Origin: Chenopodium formosanum
Taxonomy: Eukaryota > Streptophyta > Magnoliopsida > Caryophyllales > Amaranthaceae
Direction: 5' to 3'
NCBI GenBank assembly: GCA_024500155.1
Contig: CM044872.1
Location: forward strand, 50,845,460 to 50,909,459
Length of the DNA stretch: 64,000 nucleotides
Part shown: in pieces, positions 45,319-58,504 of the stretch
Layout: the number at the start of each line of letters is the position of its first letter
Position numbering within the stretch: position 1 is the first letter of the stretch
Position numbers and translations under genes: made by a program
The notes under the pieces: model-generated
Databases searched by the model: none
Seen by the model: only the letters and a program-made list of their open reading frames with translations
Told to the model about the DNA's origin: nothing

Positions 45319-46740
45319 ATAATTTTTTATTTTATCTTATACCAGAAGTAGCTAGAAAGATTAAACAATTATTTTATACATAAATTTATGTACTTTTAGT
45401 GTATAATGGATATTGTGCATTCGTGTTAATTTTTAAAAGTATGGTAAAAGTATTTCTTTTAATTTAGTAGAGTGACATATAAGCAATTCAAACAAACAAC
45501 TTGTCTATGATATATATACTTTGGGTAGAGATATTTCTAAACACTATTCATCGTTATCAAAAGAATTCTTGTTTTTTCGGTCGGGAAATATTATTAACAT
45601 GTATATCTACGTAGACAAAATCAAAGTTTTTGAAAACCTTTTAATATTTATCATTAAAATAACTATCATTATGTTAATTTTTTTTTAGTTTATTTTTAAT
45701 TTATTTGTAAATTAATTAGGAAAATTAAAAAAAAAAAAATCAAAATTAATAATTTTTTTTTAATAATTAGATAAATGATTTAAAATAAAAAAAATATCAA
45801 ATTCAATCAATAAAAAATTAGTATAATGACAGTCTTTTTTAACGGTGACTACCATAAGAATTTTAAAATTTTCATACCATGCCATTATTTTGTAATTTTT
45901 TGAGCATGCAAAAGCCATTTAATTAATTTTCATCTATAAAGTTTTGGGGTAGTATTTAAAATTTGGGATCGAATCACGACACTTCCTTTTGTGCAATAGA
46001 CACTTGTGAAAAGAAACTTAACAATTATAGAGTTGTTGGGGTTGAGGTCTAGAGGATCTAAAGAAGCTATTCTATGTATGACGATGGAGACACAACGGTA
46101 TTTACGTCAGAATCTAGCCAAACTGATTAGAAGTTGGAAGAAATTGAGATGTCAACAAAACAAACTTAGCCTCAAACTAAAGAAATAAAAGAACATAGTC
46201 GTTTCAACAACGACAATGATACAATTAATTATGGACAATCATCATAACAAACAACCATAATAATAATAATAACAATAACAATAATAATACTTTTATGATA
46301 TATATTATCTTCATGCAATATTTACAAAGATAAATACCAACAGACCCACATCTGGATCAGTAAATTCTATTTCTAAAAATAAATAAAAAAAAAAAAATAA
46401 GGCTAAAATTTTTACACTACACCTTCTTTCTTCAATTTTTTTTTTTTTTTTGTTTTTTTTTTAAATGAATTTTCTTCTTTTTTCCTATCTCATTTGAAAC
46501 AAAAAAATGAAAAAAAAAAAAAAAAACCCAAAACCCAAAAAACAAACAAACAAAATTATAATCCGGGACCGAGAAAAAGATCGGTCCACGGCAACCCGGT
46601 GTGTTCACCTAATTAAACTTAGTTTTCCTATAACATAAAAATAAAACTAATTAAGATATAATATAAACCACTAAATAAATAATCTAAAACCTTGATTAAT
46701 TAATTAATTAATATAATCTTTTTGGAGAATTAAGTAATTA
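45319..46740. other. Intergenic, 3' side of the HD-Zip gene
   Basis: AT-rich; (AAT/AAC)n around 46256-46290, A and T tracts around 46380-46530. A plus-strand ORF at 46006-46188 is lysine/leucine-rich but has no recognisable domain. The last few hundred bases are presumably the 3'UTR of the HD-Zip gene. Confidence 0.4.
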
Positions 46741-47881
46741 CTAATCAACAAGAAGAGGACGGATTTGTTGTGGAGGGTAAAAATGGGATTTACTAGGACC
46801 AAGAGTAAAAGCAGTCTTAGAAGCAGGCGTAGAATTAGTGGTAGGTGTCCCAGGAATTGTAGGGACACCCACACCCACACCGGCACCAATTCTTTCACAA
46901 GAAGGGCACATCGTCAGGGTTGCTGCTGGTAGGTGCATGTAAAATGGCTGTCCTAACTTCAATGCTTTCAGTTCTTGTAACTCCTTTTGAAGCCTTCTAT
47001 TCTCATCTGTTAGTGTTTCACAGCATTTCTTTAGATACTCGCAGTCAACCTCTGTCTGCTTAAGTTTGGTCCTGCACGTTTCCGTAATAATAATGGATCG
47101 TATCAGCAAGACCACTCTGCCACTTACAATAAGTAACTATACTGAAAATTGAAAATAAGAGCTTACCTTGCCCTACGGTTCTGGAACCAGACCTCGACCT
47201 GACGCGGTCGTAGGTTCAATCGATCCGCTAAGGCCTGCTTTTGCTTCTGTAACAAAATTGAAAAAATAAAAATCAGTTTTAATTCAATTAATTTAAATTA
47301 AGAAAAAAAAAATTGTTAGAAACGCTAACCGTCTGTAACAGGGATAATCTGTTACGGTGTACAGTTATTATTTTTTTTTTAGCGTTAAATAGGAAGAAGT
47401 TTTAGAGACGAAAAGTTGTGTAATAAATAATTACCGGATTGAGGGTGCTCTGTTGCTTGAAACTCTCTTCAAGAAGAGCAGATTGATCTTTAGTAAGACG
47501 GAGTTTTTTCCTAGGAGTATTAGTGGGACCACAACCATCCTCTTCTTCATCACTAATTCTAGAAGATCCACGCTCAAGTTCCAAATCGTCAGAACTAGCA
47601 GACTCTCTCTCCCTCTTAACTGACACAACGTTAGAGAGAGAAGACGCCACGCTAACACTGCATGGCGGCTCTTGATCGACAAATACTTTCCTTTCTACCG
47701 CCGCCACTGCCGTCGTCGTCTGATACGTTTCGCCCGATAGGCTGAGCGTCAGGGACGGTTCGTGATCACACGACTTCATCCCTGGCCCCGGTATCGGGTT
47801 CTTCGTCTTAGCAGATGATATAGATGAGAATCCTAATCCCAGAGTAAGAGTTTGTTCTTGATTATCTGAAGGAGAAACCAT
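46741..47881 (-). CDS. HD-Zip class II homeodomain-leucine zipper transcription factor (HAT22-like)
   Basis: Nuclear DNA-binding repressor type. Minus-strand exons: 47881-47435, 47246-47167 and 47071-46741, all with GT-AG borders and matching phase, giving 285 residues (HD-Zip II proteins are about 270-310). N-terminal EAR motif LTLGL at 12-16 and a second LTLSL at 44-48, both of LxLxL type that recruit TOPLESS corepressors. An acidic stretch at about 96-117 precedes the homeodomain (about 124-180), whose helix 3 VEVWFQNRRAR (166-176) spans the intron 2 junction. The leucine zipper follows at once (about 181-215, TDENRRLQKELQELKAL), then the class II hallmark CPSCE at 231-235, a redox-sensitive cysteine pair. 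The family acts in shade, auxin and organ polarity responses. Both introns lie inside the homeodomain, a placement I recall as typical of class II. Confidence 0.95.
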
Positions 47882-48120
47882 TTTAATTTTCTAGAGAGAG
47901 AAAATGAAGTGTGTTTTTTTTGTTTTAGAGAGAGAAAGTGGAGAAGTTGAGGAGGAAAAATGGAGGTGAGGAATGCTAAATAAGAAGACTTGGTGTGGGG
48001 GCGGATTGGGGTGGGTGGGTGGCTGTGATTAATAATACTATCAGTGAGGATTTTTTTTTTTTTTTTTTTTTAATATTAAATATAGGTAAATATAAATATA
48101 AATATATAATGAAACTTTAT
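47882..48120 (-). promoter_or_regulatory. 5'UTR and proximal promoter of the HD-Zip gene
   Basis: On the minus strand the 100 bp before the ATG is rich in CTCTCT (TTTCTCTCTCTAGAA), common in plant leaders. TATATTTATA-like words lie about 200-230 bp upstream, next to a 23-base T tract on +. The exact transcription start cannot be set. Confidence 0.4.
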
Positions 48121-49230
48121 AAATTAGTTTGGGATTTTTAAGGAGTAGACGAATCTGGTTCTTTATCTCTCTTACATAGGTTGACCATTTGAAACATGAG
48201 GCCCACCTTACCTTTTACCATCATTATTAATATACCAAACAAAACCATGAATACCCACTCAAAAATTAAAATTAAAACTAAAACAAAGAAGAAAATACAG
48301 TACAAATTACGAGTGTACTCCATTTATTCACTTTTAATTGCACAATCTAATGATAAGGATTAAACCTTTTCACTTTGAAGTTGGGGATTTAAGCCTCATT
48401 AGAGATACTTTATGAATAGGAATCCTTTACACTTACTTTGTACCCCCACTTTCATAATCTTTAACTTGTAAATACCAAACTAAAAAGTTTTGAGGGTTGA
48501 GATACGGTCAGAGTGTTTCTTCTTACCTTAAAGATAAAATAAAATATAAATTGCAACATCTGAAATTTTACATTTTTTTGTCATTTAATTACCTTTATTA
48601 AGTTATGTTAAAATATACAGTAATTATGTATAATTTTATTAAATTTGTTTCAATTTATATTAATGTATAAAATTTTTATACTTTTTACTCATTTATAAAT
48701 AGAGATGTAATATGAATTCACAATGTAAAATTAAAATGTTGCGACTAAGAGAAAAACGAGGGAGCATTTTGTATTTCTTTGCCAAAAATAAGAAGTACTC
48801 GTATGAACATTAAAATGCATATAAATTGGTATGTACATACGTGGATTGGATGGTTCACAAATCACATGGCAGTGGGAAACACATCATGAGCAAGAGGTCG
48901 ATTCGTCAGCTCATGAGTCTTGCTTTTTGTCTACCCTGTTAACATTTGGAAATTTACCACTTACCAGTTATTTTTTCATGTGTGTGTCCACTTTTTTTTG
49001 GTATGTTTTCATCAATGTGTATTTTTTTAGGCCTACGATTACTTATACACGACTGTATGCAATAGTAGAGACACTTATTATTTTATAATGTGAAATTCTT
49101 CATGTTCGATCTCAATTTATTTAATGAACGAACTTATTGATGATGTTATTGTAGGATCCCATAAGGAGTTTGTTTTCTTCCTAATAGTTGAAGATGATGT
49201 TCATGTTTTACACTTGCATGAGAGTTTGTT
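48121..49230. other. Intergenic, possible SINE-like remnants
   Basis: 48345-48450 (TCTAATGATAAGGATT, then GGGGATTTAAGCCTC) vaguely recalls a tRNA-like SINE head, but boxes are poor and no copy was found. No gene. Confidence 0.35.
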
Positions 49231-49232
49231 TA

Positions 49233-49235
<3 letters not shown>

Positions 49236-49317
<82 letters not shown>
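49236..49317. repeat. (AT)n(AC)n compound microsatellite
   Basis: About 66 bp of AT dinucleotides followed by eight AC units. It generates the spurious open frame 49124-49396. Confidence 0.97.
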
Positions 49318-52300
49318 TAAATTAAACAAACAAATTTTATACAAAAATAATTCCCTAATGAAATATAATATAATTACTAAAAATAAAAGGATTTGACATA
49401 TCTTTAACATAAATTTTTATATAGCTATAAAAAAGAAACTTTCTTAACATAATTTTGATTATTTTCAACATCATTTTATACTAACATATATTTTGTAATT
49501 CAGTACTTTGATCAAAATTTGTCAACTATATTTTTAGATTTTTTTATTTTATTTTTATTTTTATTTTTTATTTTATAAAAATCAATTATAATGATAGTTC
49601 AATAATGGTTATTGAAATTACCGTGCATGCCATGAAAATTGGCGATTAATTTTAGAAATTGAAAATTGTTGAAAGTAAAATAAATTAGAGATAGTGAGAT
49701 TTGTCGAGCAATGAATATATTGCTATCAGTATGATGTATAGTTCTTAGCTTAATCGTATTATCGGTATTTAGTAATATGCTATATATGTTGTAAATAAAG
49801 GAGTAGTCTATTACAAATAGTATAAAAATATTAAGCAAGATCGAAAAGGTGATCTCACAAAAAAAGGAGTGAGTATGGTGTGTCGTGAAGCAAATTCACT
49901 GACTTGAAAACGAAATTCCGACGCAACCGGGGTGCTCAATTGTATTCGTTGGCACGTTCCCTAAGGTTAACACACCACTTCCACTCAAAGGCACTTTTGG
50001 GTGGAAGGTTGGAGCCAAGTAACTTATGCCCAATATAGAGTATGTGTTTAGCTTGTGTTTGATATGTATTTCTTAAGTGTATGTATCATAACTAAGGCTT
50101 CTTCTATTTATAGAAAAACATAGAAGAAGAATCCCATCAAACGTAAAAGGAGATGAATAATCAAATTGATGGTGGTAATTAATCACCATTAACATCCTCA
50201 TAAAAGGGGAAGGTTATAAGAGTTATACAAGAGTATAACGTTGGTGATTTATCACCTTAAACTTCTACTTAAAAGAGGTGTTATGTGAGAATTATTCAAT
50301 TGAAATTAAGAATGGGAAGTAACATCTTGAATTCCCTTTCTTTATTCCAACAATATATATGTGAAATGGATTTCGAAATCAATTATATATCTTTGGCTAT
50401 TTTGATTAAATTGCTTGCATTGTTTACCTTTTGTAACCTCTTCCTTAAAGCGTGTGCAAGGAGCTAATTATATGTTGTGGGCATTTTGAAATAGTACATA
50501 CAATATAAGTATTACAATTAAAAAATATAAGTAATTTCATTTCTTCCTTGATGGAGTTGACTCATTTTCCATATTCCATTTTATTTCATAGACATCTTTT
50601 AATCATGAAAAACATACCTTCAATATGCAAAGAAAAAAAGTCTTAAACCACTTGCAAGTTGCAACATGCAATTATACTAAGTACTACATGATGAGTGTGA
50701 TAAATATATGTTAGACCATCAACAATGTCATAATATAAGTATTTGAAACGTAAGAAGTAATACTAATCATAGAAATACTTAGCTTGTAGTTAAAAATAAA
50801 CGAACAAAGAAAAATATAGATTTTCCAAATCTAAAGAATTACCCTAGGCCACCGCCTTTTCACTATTTAGACCAAAATTAATGGGTTTTGTTTGTGCAAG
50901 TAGTAGTTAAGATAAGAGTAGTACTTAGTTTGTTCTACAATGTTATCAATTATATCCACGAAAACTTTTGCCTTTTTATGTTTGGATTTTGCCATGACTT
51001 TGTCCCTCATAAGGATTTTTTGTGATCTTTGCTTTTTGCCATAAACAGGGGCATTAATTGAGACTCCATGTTTCTTATGTTACATTAATAATTATTTTGA
51101 CGATTTTGCTCTTTTGTGGGGTTTTATTATGTACTAGTGTTGATAGCTAGTTGTACTATACTTGATATATATAGGTGTCTTTAATGCGAGTACTTCAAAT
51201 ATTATATTGGTTGTATGATTCAATTATTTTGGGTGGTTTACTCTTATTATTCGCTTGCTATTATTGTTTAATACATGTTAAATTAAGTGGTGGTGTGGTA
51301 AGAAAACAATATGGTATGCTAATCCCTACCTCATGAATGCAATTAACAAGATATGATTAATTCAATGTTTTGATTAAAAGGAACGAATTGAATCATAAAA
51401 AGGGAGATAGCATGTTTATACAATATTAATGTCACATCGCTACGATAATTTTACAAGCAGGTCTTGTAACATATTGATATTTTGACTTCACATCTGGCTT
51501 AATTAATTACTCGAAAACTTAATTAATTATGTTAAAAGTCAATTAATTAATTTTACGTAACTAATGACCTGTTTACTATCTAATTTACTTCATTCAATTT
51601 TGATCAAAATTTTAATAATTGGGTACATGTCAATTTTGCAAATCCACTAATAATTATTGGTCCACTCATAAGATGATTGTCAAGCCCTCACTCAAGGGCA
51701 GCTACACAATGATCATAGAAGCTATGGGCAATTGGGGACTTGGGCTCTTGTATAGTTTATGTACTCACCTCTTGAGGAATGAGATCTAGCTAGTATATAT
51801 GCATCACCATTAAAAATAGAACATTGTAGAGTCAAACATACACTTTGTAAAAATTTATTTATTTATTTATTTTTGTATAAAAAAAGGATTATCCTATCCC
51901 ACTATATATATATATAGAATTACTAGACTACATATAAAATAAATGGCATAATAATTAGGTTACAGGAATTCAAGGTTAAGATCAAATGCTGGGGCCATAA
52001 CATTATAAGAGTAGCGGGATCGGACAATGCCCACAAGTTTGTTGTCCACTTTATGAATGACAAACCACATGAACTGTCTCTTACACTTTAATTTGCTTGC
52101 TTTGTTCTTAAGAAGTTACAATAACCCTAATTTAAGTGGGTTCAATCCTATCTTTGCTTTCATTATACTACTAGTCTATTGCCTAGCCTTGCCTAACTTT
52201 TTTATTCAATGCTTCAACTTCTCCTATTGGTTCATTTTTAGTATATGTCTTTTTTCTTGGTACATTTGAGGTCTTTTTGCTAATAATTGATAGAAATCAT

Positions 52301-52340
52301 TTTGATGTTAGATTCTACTAAGTTTTTAAATATATGTGTA
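49318..52340. other. Gene-free intergenic stretch
   Basis: AT-rich with no domain-bearing ORF. 49915-50110 is somewhat less AT-rich (GCACGTTCCCTAAGG, TTTTGGGTGGAAGG) and may be a decayed LTR, but no ends could be defined. Confidence 0.4.
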
Positions 52341-52473
52341 TGTCATTCCACCATATTAATGTAATAATAAATGTTTTATTTATATATTTCTCTTGTTTCA
52401 TCAAGATGTCATTCCACCATATTTATGTAATAATAAATGTTTTATTTATATATTCCCCTTGTTTCATCAAGAT
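52341..52473. repeat. 66-bp tandem duplication
   Basis: TGTCATTCCACCATATT starts at 52341 and 52407. The two units differ at only a few positions (TTAATG/TTTATG, TTTCTC/TTCCCC) and both end TCATCAAGAT. Confidence 0.9.
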
Positions 52474-53167
52474 GCATTCTTACCGTGTATTTACCTTTTT
52501 GATAGAAAAGTGAAAAGTGTTTAATTTGAAAAATGAGTGTTATAAAATAGATAAAGTGGACACACATGGTAGGATAAACTAATAAAGGAAGGTAAAAGGG
52601 AAAATTTTCTTTGTCATCTAAGGGATAAAGTATAAACATAAACATCTATGTGAAACATCAATAAATAAAATAAAAGCTAAATCATTATCATGGAACGGAA
52701 AGAGTAAAAGTAATACTTCTATGATATAAAGTATGACATATTATTATACTGGTACCACAAAAAAAAAAAATTAACTCTTTATTTTTTTTATTAATTATAG
52801 GTGAGATTTACTAAGCAATTATATGTTCTTTTTTCATGCATTAAGACATAAGAGATTCAACGAAAAATGATTTCATCAAAATTCAAAAAAAGACATACAA
52901 ATTTAACGATACATTCACTAATTAAATTAATTGACATTCACAATCAAGAAAACTTTTTTGTATCATGGTAATGGAAGTGCATCAATACACTGCCAAGATG
53001 TTCAACCAATGGGTTATTTGCGTTTAATAACTACCTTGTAACAAAAGCAAAAAGTGAATGAAAATTAGTTTAGTTTGAAATAAAAAGGTAGTGGTAGAAA
53101 AAAAATTAAGAACTATAGGTAAAAGAAACGATGGTGAGATTTAACTTTCAAAAAGTGTATGTATTGT
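52474..53167. other. Intergenic, nothing recognised
   Basis: AT-rich; the minus-strand open frame 52442-52645 overlaps the tandem repeat and has no other support. Confidence 0.4.
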
Positions 53168-53204
53168 AATAACAATAATAAATAAATAAACAAACAAACA
53201 AACA

Positions 53205-53235
<31 letters not shown>

Positions 53236-53236
53236 T
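53168..53236. repeat. Compound microsatellite (AAT)(AAAT)(AAAC)(AAT)
   Basis: Successive short arrays of related tri- and tetranucleotides, with CAAACAAACAAACAAA in the centre. Confidence 0.9.
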
Positions 53237-56130
53237 GAATGAATTGATGCCAAGAATTGATGCCAAGAATAGGATTCATTTGGATCTTTGCTTAACTAGA
53301 AAGTTTGATTAAAAGTGGGGCCAATTAGCTTTAATTTGTTATCTTCCCTCCTAAAAATTCAACAACAAATTAAATAATGCAGTGTCGGCTGTGTGCCTGA
53401 TGATGATAATGATGAGAAGTTAGGTCACCAACACTACATGATAAACCTAAATTATGTGCTCTTTCTTTTAATTATCATAAATCAACAAAATCATGAGTAA
53501 TGTGATTGTGATCTTTCAAAATTTATGACTAATCTTGCATAAATATATATGACTAATTATAATCGTAGAGATCCAATCAGATGCTAAAGTGATCAACGAG
53601 TCATCTATGAATATGCAAATGCACTTTCCACAACCTAAGTGTATGTATTGTATTATCCCTTTTAATTTTGTTTCCACAAGAATATGCCTACCTTTATTTT
53701 TTTACTTTTGAGAAATTGTCTCTACTAATTATTTGCTTCTAGCTAATCTATTGCATTTATAATTAACCGGCAATCAAGTCGTACATAAAGTGTGGCCCTT
53801 TGGACCAAATTATTGCTCATTCGATAACAAACATGCTATCATGAATATGATAAGGAAGAGTGAATGAAAGTAATGTATAACCTTTTCACTTAAAATAAGG
53901 TGTCTTTTTACTCAAAATAAGATGTTGAAAGGAGATTTTACTAGCGTTTAATTTGGTTTGGTCAGATCTCAATCGATTTCATGCTTAGATAAATTTAATT
54001 TTGACCTAATTATCATATTAATGTACAAGAAAAAAAAAATTATTGAGTGAAATATTTTTAGATTTGGTTAAACATGTACTTTCCAAACATATTTTTTTGT
54101 ACGAATTTGTTTATTATTGAAATGCAATTATAGATATATGTAAAATATTTAACAAACGAAACTTAGAACTTTACACATGAAGTTTGTCTGGTTTAACCTA
54201 ATTCAGAAATGTAAACTTAAAACAAGTTCATAAAATATGATGAAAAGATACGTCTGTAGTCTTATTGTGAAGAGAGATAAAACCTCATGCAAACCTAGAA
54301 GAGAGATTATCTAGTTGCTAACTAATTAAATGGCTAGACCCAACACCCTCGGACCTCGGTCACCCCCTTTGTGCGTGCGCATACACACAAATTTCAATGG
54401 AAAGGGATCAAAGCTTAACCATTTAACCCTATTGGATCTAGTTTTATGGTAAACCTGCTCTCACCTTGGTCGCATCCCGAATTCCTGACTGGCCTGCCAA
54501 CCTGTTTGACTATAAAAACTTGTTTTTGAGCTTTATTGTATAGACCATCAAATTCACTACTTCTCTCATTTCTTTTAGACTATGCTGTTATAATTAATAT
54601 GAAATAAAAAATAGAGGGAATATAATAAGAAATTAAAATTAAAAATTAATCATGATCTCAAAGAATAATGCTAGCATAATCCAAACATAAAATTATACGG
54701 AATATTAATCATGATTACAGTGATGTTAATTATTTATAATTATTAGTACAAATTTGATATCAAAATTGACCTACACTCTAATATTATGAAATGCTCGACT
54801 TTAGAATTGTCAACTCCGAGGAAATTTAGGGAATCATTGATTAGGCATGAGATGATTATACAATCTTTACATGACCATAGATTATAATAATATTATTATA
54901 ATATAATAATTACAAAATACAATAATGATGGATTGCTCCAAGGTCCTTGACTAAAAGGAGGGAGTCCTAGGGAACGAATAAATTCCATGATAAGTAAAGA
55001 AATAATAAAACTATATATTATAAAATAAAAACTATATAATATACATGGATCTATAATATTATGGTGATATGGCGTGCATGCGGAGGATGATGATAATAAC
55101 AGAATATTATTATTATGTTGGGGTAGGTATTGTTCCAACTTTACGAGGCCATCAAACAATTATTGACTATTATGTTTGTCGAATCATTATTAATATTATT
55201 TGACATAGTCCCGGATAACACAACAAACAGTCAGCAAGACAATCAATAGTAATTATTATTATAATAATATGAAGATTTTATTATTTTAATTATTAATCAA
55301 ATTTGATTATTGTTTAATTATCAAATTTTCATGATTAGGAGATCAAAAAAGATTGTGTTTTTATATTATTTGATCAACACCTACTTAGATTTATGTTTCC
55401 TAGTTTATACGAAAATTTCAAAGTCCATTGGGGTAGGCCTTTAGGCAATCAATTAAGTTGATAGCTTAAGACCATTGAAGGTTGATGAAATTGGAAATGA
55501 CTATTACCTTTGACTTGTAGGAAATTCCATAGATTGACGAAATTGAGATGGAAAGAGGGTATTTTAATTTGCTTGTCAAGATAGGTATATTATTATGTTT
55601 TATTTATTGCATTTTGTTGCAAATTCACGTAAATATCATTATCGACATGCACACAACATAAAGCAACAATTTATTTTTTTCTTCTTATATAAAATTAAGC
55701 ACGACTTAAATAGGTTTAATTTTAGCTAAGTAATATTAATTGAACAAGTGTACTCAAACAATTATCCATAAATATTACTAAAGTAACAACCGCTAGCGTC
55801 ATTACTACTTACATGTAACTCTTATTTAATTTTTTCCTGCCAAAATACATGGATGATGTCATATTGTTTTTTTTCCCTTTTTGAGCTACCCTATTTAACA
55901 TTGTTTTGAAAATTAAATTCAAATTTTTAAATTTTAGATTTTCTACGCATATTACGCTATTTTATTATTTAGAAATAGTTGTTAAAAATAGTTAATAATA
56001 TAGTTTAATTGATTCTTCCTAATTAAATATGAAAATACAATTTTTAAAAATCCATTATTTTCATATTTAATTAGAAAGTACTACAGAGAAAGTAGTTGTT
56101 TTCTCTCAACATGTGCTAAACACTCTATTA
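53237..56130. other. Gene-free intergenic stretch
   Basis: AT-rich. TTGATGCCAAGAATTGATGCCAAGAAT is a 13-bp tandem duplicate at about 53243. A less AT-rich patch at 54330-54500 is unassigned. The ORF 54896-55159 (-) has no supporting feature. Confidence 0.4.
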
Positions 56131-56148
56131 TTCATTTCTTATTTTAAA

Positions 56149-56175
56149 ACCGTGCATCGTACGGGGCTAACCTAG
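56149..56175 (+). mobile_element. Helitron-like 3' end
   Basis: Hairpin CCGTGCATCGTACGG (6-bp stem) followed 6 bases later by CTAG|T. This hairpin plus CTRR|T arrangement is the usual Helitron 3' terminus. The matching 5' TC end could not be placed; it may lie anywhere upstream in the gene-free stretch. Confidence 0.55.
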
Positions 56176-57740
56176 TTAACTAATATACAATATGACATAA
56201 TTATTTATTTCAAAATATGTGGACAAAATAATTAAATTACAATTTTATTTTTAAAAAGTTTGATTGAAATAGTTTGAGCAATATATAATGATAGTCCTAT
56301 ATAAATTAATGTTAATGAAAAATTAAAAAAAATAAAACCCAAGTAGGACTTTAAACTAAAGACAAATATGACTAAAAAATTCAAGTCGCTAAAGCTTATT
56401 AAGAGTAGAATTTTTATTTTCTCATCACATAAATCATACAAAAACAAAATAAAATAATTCAATCCAAATCCTTATCATCATTTGAATATATAGTATGGTC
56501 GTATGGATAGTACCATAGCATATGGTTGGAATTCAAATCTTAATATTTACTCTTCTAGAAAGAATATATTATAATATAGCGACTTTAAAATAAAATACTA
56601 GGTATCCTTTACCTAATCAAAGGTACGTTGTATCATTAGTGACGAATGACGGCTATCCTCCAATCGATAATTCATCCATATTAGATGGAATACTCGTGTT
56701 GCTTGGAAATTTTGCAGCCTGTCAACAACGCACATGAGTGTAGACTTATTTATGGTTCCACTTTTGACGCTTTCTCATCTAAACTATGTACAAGTATTCT
56801 TCAATTTTTTTTTTTTTTTTGGATATAATCTTTTAACGATAAATTAATTAATTATATAGAGTATTAAATATATACAAGTACGGAGTATTATAGTAATCCA
56901 TTTGTGTTATTTAAAAAGAATGGACAAGAATTATTACAAAAAAAAAAGAATGGACAAGAATTATTACAAAAAAAAGGACAAAAAAACGTCAAAAATTACT
57001 TTTTACGAGGGAATACCTAATTGACGAGGGAAGATAATGAAGGAAGATATAAAAAATTATTTGTTATAATAAAAAAGAAACAAGTAGTATGTATTTTATC
57101 ATATACAAATTACAAACCATTAGATTTTAATACTAGCCCACATAAAAACTGATTGATGTTTTTAATATTTTTATGACTATAAGGTTTAGGTGTACATAAT
57201 TCCTTCAAAATGATTGGCGTAGTACTCCGTAGTAGTTAAGGCCGTACCAATTGTAAGAATTGTGAATATTGGAATTGACTTTGACGCACTTGGATTTGGT
57301 CAAAGGATATATGCCTTCAAAATGATGATTTGCAATAATTACTGACACTAGTCCAATTAGGTGCTGATTTGCTGAATAATCTAATTCTACCAAATTTGTG
57401 AATACTACTCGTACTTTTAATTGAATAATTCAATTTGTATTTTTTTTTTTATTTTTTACATTTCCGCGTAACCCATAGTAGAAGCAAGGACACCTAGAGA
57501 GATAATAATTTCAATATGGTGGTTCTTATGTCAATACCCACTCTAATCTGCCACCTTTAGAACACAACAAATTTTAAGATAATTTTATATACAAATTCCA
57601 TTGAATTAATGTTTTCCTCACTGCATGAATTTTGCAATAATAAGACTTTGATACATACTACTCCGTATTATTCACACTCTTATTTGACCATTATTATGAT
57701 CTATAGGTTCAAACAAATATAATCGTGTAACTTTATATGT
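56176..57740. other. Intergenic
   Basis: AT-rich. A roughly 30-bp duplicate (AGAATGGACAAGAATTATTA) lies at about 56918 and 56947; TACTCCGTA motifs at 56879, 57223 and 57659. No gene. Confidence 0.4.
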
Positions 57741-57747
57741 CCTTTAA

Positions 57748-57975
57748 GGCCCTGTTCACTTCATCTTAAAAAAATAATATTAAGTAAAAATAATTTCAGT
57801 TCAGTAAAAATAAGTTCAGTTTAGTAAAATTAATTTCAGTTCAGTAAAGATAATTTCAGTTCAGTAAAAAATAAGTTCAGTTCAGTAAAATTCAGTTATC
57901 TTAAATAAGAATTATAATAGAAAATCAGTAAAAATAATTTCAGTTTAGCAAAAATAAGGTGAAGTGAACGAGGCC
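57748..57975. mobile_element. MITE of the AATAATTTCAG subfamily (best preserved)
   Basis: GGCCCTGTTCACTTCATCTT...AAGGTGAAGTGAACGAGGCC, a near-perfect inverted repeat of about 20 bp, between TAA repeats (57745-57747, 57976-57978). 228 bp; interior TAATTTCAGTTCAGTAAAAA units. Confidence 0.88.
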
Positions 57976-58394
57976 TAATTATTGAGAATTAAGATATTAA
58001 TAGTTAAAATTATGTACTACCAGTATAAAACATAAATATATTATTACACTTATAATTATTACTTTGTTCAAATATAAAGGATCATACATATACAGGAAGA
58101 TTATTTGTTAAATTCAGATAGAAGAATATAAATAAAAAAGAAATTGAATTTCGCTTTTAGAGCTTATTTTAATTTTTTTTAATGACATAATATAATTAGT
58201 AACAAATAATCTAGGACCACAATAAAGACGTTTTGCTAGTTGCGTAGCATTTATCTCATTAAATGATGGGATGGTATAAGGCCAATTGGTTGTTAGTACA
58301 TTATAACTCTTAAAAATAAAGGAGTTGTATTATTCTTATCTATTACTTGTACAATAGTACGTTTCTTTCTCTAAATTTTTATGAACACAAAATT

Positions 58395-58504
58395 AAATCT
58401 AATTGGACAAAGTAATTGAAGTGTAATGTGTATAATACTCCTCCTTAGTAAATCAATTAGACAAATTAATTAAAGTGCAATGTGTATAATACTCCCCCTT
58501 AGTA
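58395..58504. repeat. 54-bp tandem duplication
   Basis: AATTGGACAAAGTAATTGAA (58401) and AATTAGACAAATTAATTAAA (58455) start two units that share GTGTATAATACTCC(T/C)CCTTAGTA. Confidence 0.85.

Noticed and set aside
46006..46188. 60-codon ORF rich in Lys and Leu
   Set aside because: Too short, no domain, lies in AT-rich DNA without flanking exon signals.
48345..48450. Possible third SINE family
   Set aside because: Only vague A- and B-box similarity, no second copy, no tail.
49124..49396. 90-codon ORF with IYIYIY run
   Set aside because: It is a translation of the AT microsatellite.
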